64,000 bases of DNA. It comes from Bettongia penicillata ogilbyi (taxonomy: Eukaryota > Chordata > Mammalia > Diprotodontia > Potoroidae). Location: positions 1,869,001 through 1,933,000 of the forward strand of contig JAJHZJ010000013.1 in NCBI GenBank assembly GCA_023548195.1, in the 5' to 3' direction. Below, in pieces: positions 30,755 to 40,760 of the stretch (its first letter is position 1; every line of letters starts with the position of its first letter). A program made the position numbers and the translations under genes. The notes under the pieces are model-generated. The model was not told the DNA's origin, did not search any database, and saw only the letters and a program-made list of their open reading frames with translations.

Positions 30755-30935
30755 GAAATAGTGCTGATCTTGGAGGCTGGAGACAGCAGTTGAAATCTCA
30801 GTTCTGTCACTTACTATCTGCAATTTTGCTCATCACCTCACCTCTTTGGGGTTCCATTTTCTTACCTGTAAAATGAAGGAAAAGGAGTTGAACAAGACTT
30901 CCTTTTGACTGTAGATCCTCTGATTAAAGGTTATA
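30755..30935 (+). mobile_element. MIR-type SINE
   Basis: 'tgaaatctcagttctgtcac', 'gttccattttcttacctgta', 'gactgtagatcctctgatt'. Confidence 0.75.
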
Positions 30936-31564
30936 TATGTATGGTCAGCTTGGTTTGGGGGGCTCTGAACAGGGACACTTTTAGGTATCATCAAGGGACT
31001 GGAGTCACAGTGAAGATGCAGTAATATCAAAATCGAGGCACAGGGAGAAGGACCACATTTCAACCTCTTCTCCATACGATCAGCAAAGTACAGCGTAAAT
31101 AAATGTAGTTTCATCCCCTCTTCCCTATAGCATTTCTGTCATCTTCGATTCTCATGCTATGTAATTCACATCATTAATTTTTCCATTCACTATACTGCCA
31201 ATTTCTTTTCATTTTGTTCCTGGAAATTTCTTGTGTGCATCATCTAAATTTAAAATAAATACACTGTATATAATTGGATCCTAACCAGACAACACTAAGC
31301 AATCATATTTTTTCATTGATCCTTTAGATTTATTTGCTTCCAACAGGAGTAGGAAAGGTCTTCTGCATGTTTCAGATGAAATTTTAAATGAGACAAGTTG
31401 CTGTCTCATTCTTCAAGAGCTGTATTGCCCTTTTAAAACCTTCACTTCACATGATTTTCCCTGAAGTAAAAAGGGAAAAGCTTTCTACTAGAAAACTAGA
31501 AACCTAAATTGTTCTAGTTGCCATATGTCACGAACTATAAGTTCTCCCCATATATTAAAAAGAG
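30936..31564. other. Unassigned sequence
   Basis: No recognised element. Confidence 0.4.
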
Positions 31565-31860
31565 CAGCTGACTAAAGGTCAGGAGACTAAGATTCTAGTT
31601 CACATCCAAGTTACTTGATTTGTGTGGTCTTCAGTTTCTTTGGCTATAAAATGAAGGATTTGAAAAATTAAAAGCAAGGTGATTGGTATTGATTGGCAAA
31701 TAGTTGAACTAATTATGATATAGAGATGATAATGGAACATTATTCTGATGTGAGAAAAAGACAGGTCAGAGGAAATTTGGACAATGTAGATTAATTGAAG
31801 TCGAGCAAAAAACTAGAACCCCAGAACAACAGATACAATTGCTACAAGAATACTTGACAC
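31565..31860 (+). mobile_element. MIR fragment followed by L1 ORF2-tail fragment
   Basis: 31565-31670 is MIR ('ggtcaggagactaagattct'). 31680-31860 resembles the L1 ORF2 tail ('tattctgatgtgagaaaaag' preceded by 'ttgaactaattatgatatag'). Confidence 0.55.
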
Positions 31861-31864
31861 TGGT

Positions 31865-32045
31865 CAAGTCTTTCAATGGCCATCTGCCTCAGTTTCCCCA
31901 TCTGTAAAATGGGGATAATAATAGCACCTCTCTTCCACAGTTGTTGCGAGGATCAAGTGAGATAGTAATTGTAAAGTGCTCAGCACATTACCTGACACAC
32001 AGTAAGCACTGTATAAATGCTAGCTGTTATTATGGTTGTTGTTGT
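31865..32045 (+). mobile_element. THER/MIR-type SINE, 3' two-thirds
   Basis: 'ctgcctcagtttccccatct', 'gttgttgcgaggatcaagtg', 'taaagtgctcagcacattac', 'actgtataaatgctagctgt'. Confidence 0.9.
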
Positions 32046-32089
32046 TAAGGGAAGGAAGACAGTGGAAATATCCTAAAATAATAAATTAA

Positions 32090-32350
32090 AACGCTTTTGA
32101 GGAGGGACAGGATGAAAGGAGAGAGAGAAGATCATAACCAGGAGGGAGAACAGAAGAGAAGAAAATGCAGTTAGTCTTTCACAACATGACTGTTATGGAA
32201 GTGTTTTGCATGACTACACACGTATAATTTATATTGACTTGCTTGCCTTCTCAATGGGGGTGGAGAGGGGAGAAAGGAAGAAAGATAATTTGGATCTCAA
32301 AGTTTTTAAATGAATGCTAAAATTGTTTTTACATGTAACTGGGGAAAAAA
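32090..32350 (+). mobile_element. Older HAL1/L1-type 3' end
   Basis: Parallels HAL1 copy 1 at 23105-23300: 'gaggagggacaggatgaaag', 'gcagttagtctttcacaaca', 'gacttgcttgccttctcaat'. Its terminus is L1-type ('tttttacatgtaactgggga'). 5'-truncated, tail (A)n. Confidence 0.72.
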
Positions 32351-32399
32351 TAAAATAATAAATAAAAACCAAACAAAAACAAATTTCCAAAAGCATCGA

Positions 32400-32790
32400 T
32401 AAAATTTTAAAAGAATAAAATTGGGGTGATACACTTAGCCCTTCACAGCAATGCGAGAACCTAAAACATTCCCAAAGGACTCTTGAGGCAAAATGCCAGC
32501 CACATCCAGAGAAAGAACTATGGAACTGGAATGCAGAATGAAGCAAACTCTTTTCTCTTGTGTTATGTTTTGTTTTGTTTTGGTTTTTCTCATGATTTCT
32601 CTTATTAATTTTAATTCTTCTATACAGCATTACTAATGTGAAAAAGTGTTTAATAAGAATGTAAATGTAGAACCCGTATAAGATTGCATGCCATCCTGGG
32701 GAGAGAGGAGGGAGGAGGGGGAGAAAAATTTAAACTTATGGGAGTTTGTTGAAAACTGAAAACAAATTAATTAATTAATTTTTTAAAAGA
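32400..32790 (+). mobile_element. L1 3' UTR, 5'-truncated
   Basis: 'agcccttcacagcaatgcga', 'ccacatccagagaaagaact', 'ggaatgcagaatgaagcaaa', 'agattgcatgccatcctggg', G/A-rich run and (AATT)n end. Confidence 0.88.
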
Positions 32791-33310
32791 AATTTTAAAT
32801 TTGGGGTCCTAGACCAGATGATTTTTAGATCTTTTCCCATTTCTTTCTTTCTTTTTTTTTTTAAATCTACTATTGTAATTCTTTGATTCTGCTCTTTTGT
32901 AAATGTGCATAAAATATGAGACTCAAAGGTAGAGATAGCAATGACCACTAGAACATGTATTCAAGTTCAAAGATAATGGATATGGCTGTATGAACACTGG
33001 TGCATGAATGAAAGGTTAACAAATAACAGGGAAAATAAACGGATAAATCTATGAATTTTGTCCCTTTCTCTTAAAGATGAAAACAGAATGGGTGCAATGT
33101 AGCAAAGTGGTCAGAGCATAGGATTCAAGTTTGGATCCAGCCTGACTTCCTCTCTTATCTAATTATTTTTGCTGTCTACATGTTAGACTTATTTGTGTCT
33201 TACCTGATGAAAGAATAGAAATGCTGTCTGAACTCTCTAAATTTTGACACCTTGGGGCAAAGCTCTACTCTTTCCATCTTAGTGATGACTTTGAAAAATA
33301 CTATCAAGAA
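32791..33310. other. Mostly unassigned, one MIR fragment
   Basis: 33095-33175 resembles a MIR head and core ('tggtcagagcataggattca'). Remainder unrecognised. Confidence 0.4.
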
Positions 33311-33314
33311 GATT

Positions 33315-33465
33315 TGTGGTGTAGTGAATACAGAACTGAATTTTGAGTCAAAGATCCTGGTTTGAGCCCCAGCTTCTTTACTTAATTAGTTGTGTGACCT
33401 TGGATCCTGTCTGTCATTTAAGTTTCATCATTGGTGAAATGAGGCTGATATCTTTGTATTCCAAC
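33315..33465 (+). mobile_element. MIR-type SINE
   Basis: 'gatcctggtttgagccccag', 'attagttgtgtgaccttgga', 'tggtgaaatgaggctgatat'. Confidence 0.75.
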
Positions 33466-33544
33466 ACTTTGCATAATACCTGGAATGCAGCAGGCACAGA
33501 ATTGAAAAGAGGTTCCTGTATTTACACCCTCTCTCCATTCCCAT

Positions 33545-33795
33545 AAGCAGCAACCTTCCTGGTCCAGGCTTTTGTTACCTCCTATCTACATTATTGCAGC
33601 ATGCTCCTAACTGGTCTCCCCCCGCGCCCCCCATCCTATATGCTGCTGCCAAATTAATCTTCCTAAAACAACATTATGTTTGCAATACTCCCTTACCCAA
33701 GGACCTACAATGGCTCCCCATTGCCCACCACATCAAGTTTGAATTCCTCTGTCTGGCATTCAAGGCCCTCCATAAACTGGCTCTGGAGATTTATG
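33545..33795 (+). mobile_element. L2-clade LINE fragment (reverse transcriptase C-terminus)
   Basis: The frame at 33594-33790 contains LQWLPIAHHIKFEFLCLAFKAL (split here as LQWLPIAHHIKF and EFLCLAFKAL), the conserved C-terminal segment of L2/CR1-superfamily reverse transcriptases. Upstream DNA 'ccaggcttttgttacctcct' and 'acattattgcagcatgctcc' encode the preceding YCS-type block. The best-preserved L2 coding piece in the window; still a dead fragment. Confidence 0.85.
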
Positions 33796-34490
33796 TGAGT
33801 AAATGTGGTATTCCTTTCAAAGCAATCTGTTTCATTTTCCAACTGAGCACCTCTGATTTGTGTGAAACATCCTTCACCCGGAAAATGCCAACGCTACCCA
33901 GTAGAATTTACGTGAGTGGAGAGTCAAGCAAAATTAATAACGTATAAAAGCAGGCAGCTGTACTGTATTCACCGATCAGACATGACGCGCAGTGCCTACA
34001 GATTACTGAGACAGAGGGAGGGAAGAAATAGTGCAGAGCCCAAAGGCCGCACCACATAAAGTGGAAATTCCATCCAATTAAAAGGTCTGTGTGCACGCCT
34101 GTGAGATCCAAGAAATAGGTACACAGCAAAAAACTGATTTTGCTAAGTCTGAGCTTTTTAAGTAAACTGAGCTCCCAGGCTAGCTGTAGAGAATATGTAC
34201 ACCACCCTAACCCTACCCTTAAACCTAGATCGTTTTAGTCTACGACAGAAATCTCTTCAAGAAAGAAGGAAATTACACAGACTTCCCGTGATTTCTAACT
34301 ACCGACATAATACTGCAGCAAAATGCTCTTGACTATTACCAAAGATCAGAGGTTTCTTCTTACACAATCCAATAAGTGCTAACCATTAATACTTGCAGGA
34401 CCTGTACTTTTGTTCGTATGAGTACTCCAGATACTAAGAGAAGTCAGAATCCCACCTTAACTTATTGGGTGGGGAGTCTTAGAAAGCTGC
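33796..34490. other. Apparently unique DNA
   Basis: About 0.7 kb without recognised repeats, with a few CpGs ('catgacgcgcagtgcc') unusual for old transposon DNA here. Candidate conserved non-coding element; coding not supported. Confidence 0.5.
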
Positions 34491-34504
34491 TATAGTCAAA
34501 AGAA

Positions 34505-34748
34505 GAGGGCAGCTAAGTGACACAGCAGATAGACTGCCTGGCTTGGAGTCAGGAGGTCTCATCTTCTTGAGGTCAAATCTGGCCTCACACACTTACTAAC
34601 TGTGTGACCCTAGGCAAGTCACTTAACTCTATTTGCCTCAGTTTCCCCCTCTGTAAAATGAGCTGGAGAGGGAAATGGTAGGTTTGCCAAGAAAATCCAA
34701 ATGAGATCACAAAAAGTAAGACACAACTGAAAAGAATGAACAACAAAA
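34505..34748 (+). mobile_element. WSINE1/MAR1-type CORE-SINE with TSD
   Basis: Head 'ggcagctaagtgacacagca', core, 'aatgagctggagagggaaat', tail 'gtaagacacaactgaaaaga'. Flanked by tagtcaaaagaa (34493-34504) and tagtcgaaacaa (34750-34761), 10 of 12 identical. A small deletion removes part of the 'ccactccagtatctttgcc' block. Confidence 0.9.
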
Positions 34749-34759
34749 ATAGTCGAAAC

Positions 34760-35095
34760 AATAAATCACTCTCAGCTCAATAAGAGGATGAGACTCTGAA
34801 AGAAGCTAAGTGACTCTTCAGACAAGAAATATACAGTCCATCAATGCACCTATGCTCTCCATGAAAGGACTCACATTCCAAATTTTTCTATCTTGGAGGA
34901 GCCTATCAGAGTTTATGTTCTGCTAACTTTGCCTTCCAGAATCCGGAGTCTCAGAGAATAAGCTAGGGTCACCTGCAAGCCATGATTAGGCAACAGAAGA
35001 AGACTTTAGTGGAAGCTGAAATCATGCCACTGTTATTTCTGTGAAAATGTCCCTTTAAAGGTAAATTAATTTTCTGGAATTATGCCCCCCAAAAT
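34760..35095. other. Unassigned sequence
   Basis: No recognised element. Confidence 0.4.
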
Positions 35096-35245
35096 ATTAA
35101 ATGTCCATATATTTTGATCCAGAGGTCATATCTCACACCAAGACATATATCTCAGGCAGTCCAAGACAGAAATAAAAGGTCCTATGTTTGCCAAAATACT
35201 TACTACAAGAAACTGGAATCAAAGTAGGTGCTCATCAGATGTAAA
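35096..35245 (+). mobile_element. L1 ORF2-tail fragment
   Basis: 'tattttgatccagaggtcat', 'ctcaggcagtccaagacaga' and 'aactggaatcaaagtaggtg' and 'ctcatcagatgtaaatgggt' follow the L1 ORF2 end order ('...cccagcaatacc...aattggaaa...cccatcaat'). Confidence 0.55.
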
Positions 35246-35289
35246 TGGGTAGTGAGACGGTCGTACAGGAATAGAAAGACAGGGGATAG

Positions 35290-35457
35290 GGACCATACAT
35301 GTGGAGAGGAACTCCCTATATAGATTGCCTAAGAGCACTGAGACTTCAAAGTATTTGCCCAGGATCACAGTCAGTTAGTATCAGAAGTAGGACTTGAAGG
35401 CAGGTCTTCCTGGTGTCAAGGCCAACTCTCTATCCAATGCACTATACAGTCTCCCTT
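35290..35457 (-). mobile_element. MIR-type SINE
   Basis: 'atttgcccaggatcacagtc', 'gtaggacttgaaggcaggtc', 'tctctatccaatgcactata'. Confidence 0.75.
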
Positions 35458-35484
35458 TATATTACATGACTCTAACTGTAAGAA

Positions 35485-35815
35485 ACAAAGAACCATGAAG
35501 AATTCAAAAACATTCAAAAAGGCATATAATCTGTTGCAGAATGAAGTAAGATAAAATATATACATGATAACTGCACCACTGTTACTGGAAAGAATGATAA
35601 CATAAAACTTAATGCTATGTAATTATGGTGACCAACCTTGGCCCCCAAAAGAAAAAAATGAGAAAATGCACCTCCCTCCTTCCCTTAAAGAGACTGAGGA
35701 CAATGGATGTGGAATGTTCCATATGCCATCAGACATGGTTGATTTGGGTTTAATTTCAATTTGTTGCAAGGAAAGCTTCAGTGGGTGGGGAGGGACATAT
35801 TTAGAAATAAATATG
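35485..35815 (+). mobile_element. L1 3' end, diverged
   Basis: 'aagtaagataaaatatatac', then 'gaggacaatggatgtggaat' and 'catcagacatggttgatttg' resemble the old L1 3' UTR type also seen at 55320-55400. Confidence 0.5.
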
Positions 35816-35825
35816 AATATTTTGT

Positions 35826-35962
35826 GTGTTCGTCCTTCATTGCCGAAGAAGACCATGCCATCAGAGAAACAATGACATGACTTGCACTTGACTTTGTTTT
35901 GAGTGAGGGAGGGCTGTGCTGGTCACCAGCCTCACTTCTCCTCCAGAATGAACGTAGAACAC
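35826..35962 (-). mobile_element. RTE-tailed SINE, 5'-truncated
   Basis: Minus-strand 3' tail of the same family as 5633-5937: 'gtccttcattgccgaagaag', 'cacttgactttgttttgagt', 'ccagcctcacttctcctcca'. Candidate 8 bp TSD tattttgt at 35818-35825 and 35963-35970. Confidence 0.85.
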
Positions 35963-35970
35963 TATTTTGT

Positions 35971-36405
35971 AACTCTAATGTGTCTATATTATTATGTGCA
36001 ATACTATTATGTGTGTTAGTGTTACCACTGCCACCACTCCCAGCCCCCAGCACTTGACCATATGGAATTTGAGATAGTGTCTTACACAAATTTTCTATTT
36101 CCCCCAGGGCCCAGCCCAGTGTTCTGCACACAATAGACACTTAATATAAACACTATTTGTTTTTCAATTAGCCTATTGAAGAATAATGTAGTTTGATATA
36201 TTAGCATACCGAAACCATTTGTTAGGGGGAAAAATTCTTATTTTTAAAGGACTTTCAGGAAAAAAAGTTTAATCACTGGCCAAATATACTTTTTCAATGT
36301 TACAGAAAATTATGTTTTAGTAGGCCATCATCTTTCTTTAAATTCTTTTCCTCACATGCTTCTAAAGCGATTCATTTCTCCTATGCACAAAAGACAAAAC
36401 AAACA
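35971..36405. other. Unassigned sequence
   Basis: No recognised element apart from an L2-like 'cacacaatagacacttaata' at ~36126. Confidence 0.4.
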
Positions 36406-36409
36406 AATC

Positions 36410-36555
36410 ACAGGATCTTAGAATGGGAAGAAACCTCAGAGATCATCTGTTCCAATCCACACATGAACATGACAGCCCTCTAACATGTACTTAACAAGTG
36501 GTCATCCAGCGTTCTTGAAGACTTGTGGTGAGGAGGAATTCACTACCCCTGGATG
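36410..36555 (-). mobile_element. CR1 3' end, antisense
   Basis: 'cacaggatcttagaatggga', 'agatcatctgttccaatcca', 'acaagtggtcatccagcgtt', 'gaggaattcactacccctgg'. Confidence 0.75.
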
Positions 36556-36559
36556 AAGC

Positions 36560-36960
36560 TCATTCATTCATTCATTCTTCATTCATTCATTCTCTGACCC
36601 AAGAAGCATTTACTAAAAGTTTGCAGTGGGTCACTGACTATGCCAGGCACCAGTGAAACAAAGTTAAAAAAACAAAGAAGAATCAGTCCTGCCCTCATGG
36701 ATTTTACATTTTATAGGAGGAAAATTACACAGACACAGATAAGCAAATCCAAATTATTTTCTGGAGAGAAGGGAGAGTATTAACAATTAAGAGGATTAAG
36801 ATAACTTTTCCATTGGAAGTGGCACATGAAAGTAACCTTGAATGAAGGTAAGAGTTGCAAGAAGTAGTGGTAAGGAGAGAAAACATTGCAGGCATGGAGA
36901 GCAGCCAGGACAAAAGCACTGAGACAGGAAAATAGAATGTTATATATGGGGAACACCATT
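36560..36960 (+). mobile_element. (ATTC)n plus old mammalian retroposon
   Basis: (CATT)n run 36562-36594, then 'ccaagaagcatttactaaaa', 'tatgccaggcaccagtgaaa', 'agtcctgccctcatggattt', 'aacattgcaggcatggagag', 'gagacaggaaaatagaatgt' in family order. Confidence 0.68.
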
Positions 36961-36984
36961 TTGGCTACCTCTCTGCAACCTCAA

Positions 36985-37440
36985 TGAATCAAAGAATCAT
37001 GGGATTTCAGAGATCCTGGAAAGGCTCAGAAGTCTGGTCCAACCCATAGAGGGGGAAAAACCAACAAACACACTTTCTGTACAATAGAACTTCAAAATGA
37101 AGTCTAGAAGTCTAGAATGAAGTCATCTAGACTTTGTTTAAAAACTTCAAGTGAGGGAAAACCCACTATCTCTCTAGGTGATCCATTCTACTTTAGGACA
37201 ATTCAAATTATTTGGTCTTTGTGTGTGTGTGTGTGTGTGTGTGTGTGAAGCCTAAACTTTGCCTCTTTTGCAATCTCTCCCCATTGCTGTTCTGTCCTAT
37301 GGGACCCTGAAGAATAATGATTCTACCATATCTTGTCCCATCCTTAACCTCACCATTTCTTACCCTTTCCAGATGAAATATGTTCAGTTCTTTATGTCAT
37401 GGCATGAGGTTTAGCCTTTTCTCTAGAAGCTCTCCAGCTT
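36985..37440 (-). mobile_element. CR1 antisense, with (TG)n insertion
   Basis: 'atgggatttcagagatcctg', 'ctagactttgtttaaaaact', 'tcaagtgagggaaaacccac', 'tgatccattctactttagga'. A (TG)12 run lies at 37221-37247, then 'ccccattgctgttctgtcct' and 'agatgaaatatgttcagttc'. Confidence 0.7.
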
Positions 37441-37449
37441 ATCAATATT

Positions 37450-37685
37450 GTTATTGTTCAATTGTGTCTGACCCTTCATGACTCTGTTTGGAATTTTCTT
37501 TGCAAAGATACTAGATTAGTTTGACATTTCCTTCTCCAGCTCATTTTACAGATGAGGAAACCAAGGCAAACAGGGTAAAGTGACTTGCCCAGCATCACAC
37601 AGCTGGTAAGTGTCCAAGACCAAATTTGAACTCACAAAAGATGTCTTCCTAACTTTAGGTGCAATACTTTATCCATTAGCTGCCA
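37450..37685 (-). mobile_element. WSINE1/MAR1-type CORE-SINE
   Basis: 'attgtgtctgacccttcatg', 'tttccttctccagctcattt', 'gtgacttgcccagcatcaca', head complement 'ttatccattagctgcc'. Inserted within antisense CR1 sequence. Confidence 0.92.
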
Positions 37686-37689
37686 ACTT

Positions 37690-38502
37690 ATCATTATCCA
37701 CCCTAAAATGGATGGAACCCAGGATGGAACACAATACTCTAGGTGTGATCTATCAAAAAACTATTAATTCCTTATTGGGGAAAGGAGAAAGGCACCAGCT
37801 ATATATCAGACACTATGCTAGGTGCTTTACAAACATCTCATTTCTTCCTAACAACACCCCTAGGAAGTAAATGTTATTATCCCCCCATTTTACACGGAGG
37901 AAACTGAGGCAGACAGAAGTTAAATGACTTGCCCAATGTCATATAGCTAGTTAATCTTTGGCTAGATTTGAACTCAGGTCTTCTTGATTACAGAACCTGT
38001 GGTCTATCCACTATGCTATCTTCCTACTTCTCTTAATGCATTCTAAATTCAAAGTAGCTTTTGACTCATATTGAATTTGTAGTTCACTAAAACTTCCACA
38101 TATCTTTTAGAGGAACTACTGGTTAACCCTACCACCACTCTGCCTTTTTTTGTACTTCTGAAACTGATTTTTTTTCTTAACTCAAAGGTAAGATTTTATA
38201 TTTGCCCCAATGAAATTTCATTGTATTATATTTGGTCCAACTATCCAGATCTTTTTGAATTTTGATTTTCTCATCTAGACTGTAGACCCTCCTTTGTCAT
38301 TTACATATTTGATAAGCATGATGTCTATGCCTTTATCTAAGTCACTGATAAGAATTTTCAAAAACACAGGGCAGCACACAGATCCATGAGGGAACTCCAC
38401 TGGAAATGTCTTTCCAAGTTGACATTAAGCTATTTATGCCTATTCTTTGAATCTAATCATTTAACTAGGTTTGAATCCTCTTAATTATATTACTGTCTAG
38501 AT
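37690..38502 (-). mobile_element. CR1 antisense, split by THER SINE
   Basis: CR1 parts: 'ggatggaacacaatactcta' (37723), 'tgactcatattgaatttgta' (38062), 'tttgataagcatgatgtcta' (38309), 'acacagatccatgagggaac' (38377), 'ctcttaattatattactgtc' (38478). These are successive segments of the CR1 reverse-transcriptase region read backwards. An antisense THER SINE occupies 37775-38030 ('agctatatatcagacactat' ... head complement 'tccactatgctatcttccta'). Confidence 0.8.
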
Positions 38503-38740
38503 CAGGTGTGGGGAACCTGCAACCTCGAGGCCACATATGGCCTTCTATGTCTTCAAGTGTGGCTCTTTGAATCCAAACTTCACAGAACAAATCCTCTTCA
38601 TAAAAGTATTTCTTCTGTAAAACTCAGACTCAGTCAAAAGATCACACCCAAGGACCTAGAAGGCCTAGGAAAAATATATCCAAAGAATATCCTAGGTCCA
38701 GTAAGAGTATACTAGGTCCAGTAAGAACAGATTCTTAAAA
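38503..38740 (+). mobile_element. Non-autonomous hAT element, right end lost
   Basis: Left TIR CAGGTGTGGGGAACCTGC and 'aatccaaacttcacagaaca', 'gtaaaactcagactcagtca', 'acccaaggacctagaaggcc' match the 10778 copy; the right TIR is missing. The 8 bases before it are gtctagat (38495-38502), the hAT-preferred target form. A 20 bp direct repeat ('ctaggtccagtaaga' at 38692 and 38712) sits at the broken end. Confidence 0.8.
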
Positions 38741-38744
38741 TTTC

Positions 38745-38832
38745 AGAGTGAGCATTTACACCTTGGAAATAAGCAAATACTACAAATCAAAACTTGATTT
38801 ATTGGGGTTTTTTTGTGGTCAAGAGTAAGCCT
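38745..38832. mobile_element. Unrecognised repeat related to 4790-4880
   Basis: 'gagcatttacaccttgga' and 'atactacaaatcaaaacttg' then 'atttattggggttttttt'. Parallel order at 4808-4862. Confidence 0.4.
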
Positions 38833-38839
38833 GTTCAAA

Positions 38840-39262
38840 ATGAAATAAGGGTAGTCTGGCATGACACGTTCTTGATGAAGCCATGCTGGCTCTTAGTGAT
38901 CACCGTTTTCCTTTTCTAAGTATTCAAAACTAATTTCTTTAATAATGCATTCAAATACTTCTAGTCAATCATTGCTCTTAGTTCTGTTTCCTGGGGCCAA
39001 GGAGAACAAGACCCTTCCTTTTCTGTTTGATTGTCCTTCAAATATTGGGAAGCTATGTCCCCAAGTCTCTTATTCTCCAAGCTAATCAACTCTAATGCCT
39101 TCAACCAATGTGGAATGATCTAAGATTCTTCGTTCTCCTAGGGAACAACTTCTGGATGCTCATCAGATCTTTCCTGAATGTGTCACCCATGATACTTCAG
39201 TTGTGGTCTGATCAGGGGAATATAGAGAAGGTCTCTATCTTGATGCTATGCTATGTCATAAT
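38840..39262 (-). mobile_element. CR1 antisense, two overlapping segments
   Basis: 38845-38960: 'gtagtctggcatgacacgtt', 'cttgatgaagccatgctggc', 'tcttagtgatcaccgttttc', a strongly conserved CR1 stretch. 38965-39262 steps back to the 3'-proximal part ('cctggggccaaggagaacaa', 'tccttcaaatattgggaagc', 'gtggtctgatcaggggaata'), so a second CR1 copy begins here. It resumes after the SINE insertions at 39770-39870. Confidence 0.82.
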
Positions 39263-39264
39263 GA

Positions 39265-39770
39265 TGCCACTAGGTGACTCAGTGGATAGAGTGCTGGGTC
39301 TGGAGTTGAGATCTGAATTCAAAAGTAGCTTCAGACACTTGACAATTCATTCAACCTCCATCTGCCTCAATTTCTTCACCTGGAAAATGTGGATAATAAT
39401 AACACTCTAGAATGGCTAGGTGATGCAGTGGATACAGTGCTAGACCTGGAGTCACGAAGACTCATCTTCTTGAGTTCAAATCTGGCCTCAGACACATACT
39501 AGTTGTGACTCTGGACAAGTCACTTAACCTTGTTGGCCTCAGTTTTCTCATCTGTAAATGATCTGGAGAAGAAAATGGCAAACTATTCTAGTACTTGCCA
39601 AAAAGATTCCAAAAAGGGTGACAAGGAGTTGGACACCATTGAAATGACTAAACAACATATAACAATCTCCTTCCAGGGTGGTTGTGAGGATCATATGAGA
39701 TAATATCTGTAAAATGCTTGGCAGACTTTAACATGTTACACACATACTAGCTATATTTGTTATCATAGTC
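39265..39770 (+). mobile_element. THER SINE split by a WSINE
   Basis: THER 5' part 39265-39411 ('gtggataataataacactct') and 3' part 39662-39770 ('agggtggttgtgaggatcat', 'taaaatgcttggcagacttt') flank a complete WSINE. Confidence 0.88.
39412..39661 (+). mobile_element. WSINE1/MAR1-type CORE-SINE nested in THER
   Basis: 'ggctaggtgatgcagtggat', 'tcttgagttcaaatctggcc', 'tctggagaagaaaatggcaa', 'ggagttggacaccattgaaa'. Flanking ataacactct and ataacaatct (9 of 10) are a likely TSD. Confidence 0.9.
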
Positions 39771-40469
39771 ACCTCAAATTGAGCCTTCAGCTCATGAAAA
39801 CCTCCAAGACTCTCTCAGACAAATTGACATCTGGGATTTCCACTTTGAACTGGTTCTACTTTTCAACAGAATGTACAATACATTTGAATGTTAGCCTATC
39901 CTAATGTAAATTGACATCCTTAATCTTAGCTTACTAAGTAAAGATGGAAGCCATTTAGTGGAGTCCATATTGATGTCACCTGGACTCAGATTTAGTGTCC
40001 ATGAGGAAATGAGGGTGATAGAGACGTGTAATGTCTCTCATCAGTTTTCTATTCCCCGGGGGAATTGGGGAGGCTTTATAGGATACGTTCAAGCATTATG
40101 CTACTGTTTCACTTGTATCACATATGATTTTTAAGAAAACATTCTTTGTCCCTGACTTCTTCTTCTCTTATTTTTCTTATCTTTCATCCTTACAAAAAAA
40201 ATACAGTCACATACAAAGGAGAAGGGAATTGAAGGCAAGAAATTGGTAACTATAAATTGCTACAATTGCCAGAAACTATAAATAAAGACTATTAGTCCAA
40301 GAGGGAGGTCAGAAGGAATGGTACAGCCCCATCTCTTAGGCCCATCTCGCGGGAGTGATAGGGTCAGAGTGAGATATTCTTTCTGGAGATGCTGGCTATT
40401 GAAAAGACAAACCAATGACAGTGAGAAAAAAAGTAAGCTGTCTGGCTCTTTTTAGTAACAATTTGCCTG
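39771..40469. other. CR1 remnant then unassigned
   Basis: 39771-39870 continues antisense CR1 ('atgaaaacctccaagactct', 'cagacaaattgacatctggg'). The rest is unrecognised, with an A-run at 40193. Confidence 0.5.
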
Positions 40470-40600
40470 ATGTAGTAGAAAAAACTCTATCTTTAGGTCT
40501 GGATTCAAATCCTAATTCTGCTTTCTTACTGTGCCATGTTAAGCAAGTCATTTAGATTTTAGTTTCCAATTTCCTGTTCTATAAAATGAGGGGGTTAGTC
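40470..40600 (+). mobile_element. MIR-type SINE
   Basis: 'attcaaatcctaattctgct', 'gttaagcaagtcatttagat', 'ttctataaaatgagggggtt'. Confidence 0.75.
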
Positions 40601-40760
40601 TAGTGTAACAGAAACTCCCGTGGTCCTCTTTTTGAAGACCAGGTGTACTACATTTTGCCAATCCCCCAGGATTCCCTAGCACCCTCAAGAGTATCAGGAG
40701 GAGGTCTCTCATCTCTGCCTTTGACTCAATCCCTCACCAATTGTGTTCCATGTTTAGGGG
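40601..40760 (-). mobile_element. CR1 antisense fragment
   Basis: 'tggtcctctttttgaagacc' and 'tgccaatcccccaggattcc' match the CR1 reverse-transcriptase region downstream (in antisense reading) of the 38845 segment. Confidence 0.5.

Noticed and set aside
30262..30810. Three overlapping Ser/Leu-rich frames up to 148 codons
   Set aside because: All lie in the CT-rich simple repeat, with frames in every phase.
33594..33947. Candidate 117-codon host gene
   Set aside because: The LQWLPI and FKAL segments identify it as an L2 reverse-transcriptase remnant.
34203..34226. Telomere-like CCCTAACCCT run
   Set aside because: Only about two units in unique sequence; expected by chance.
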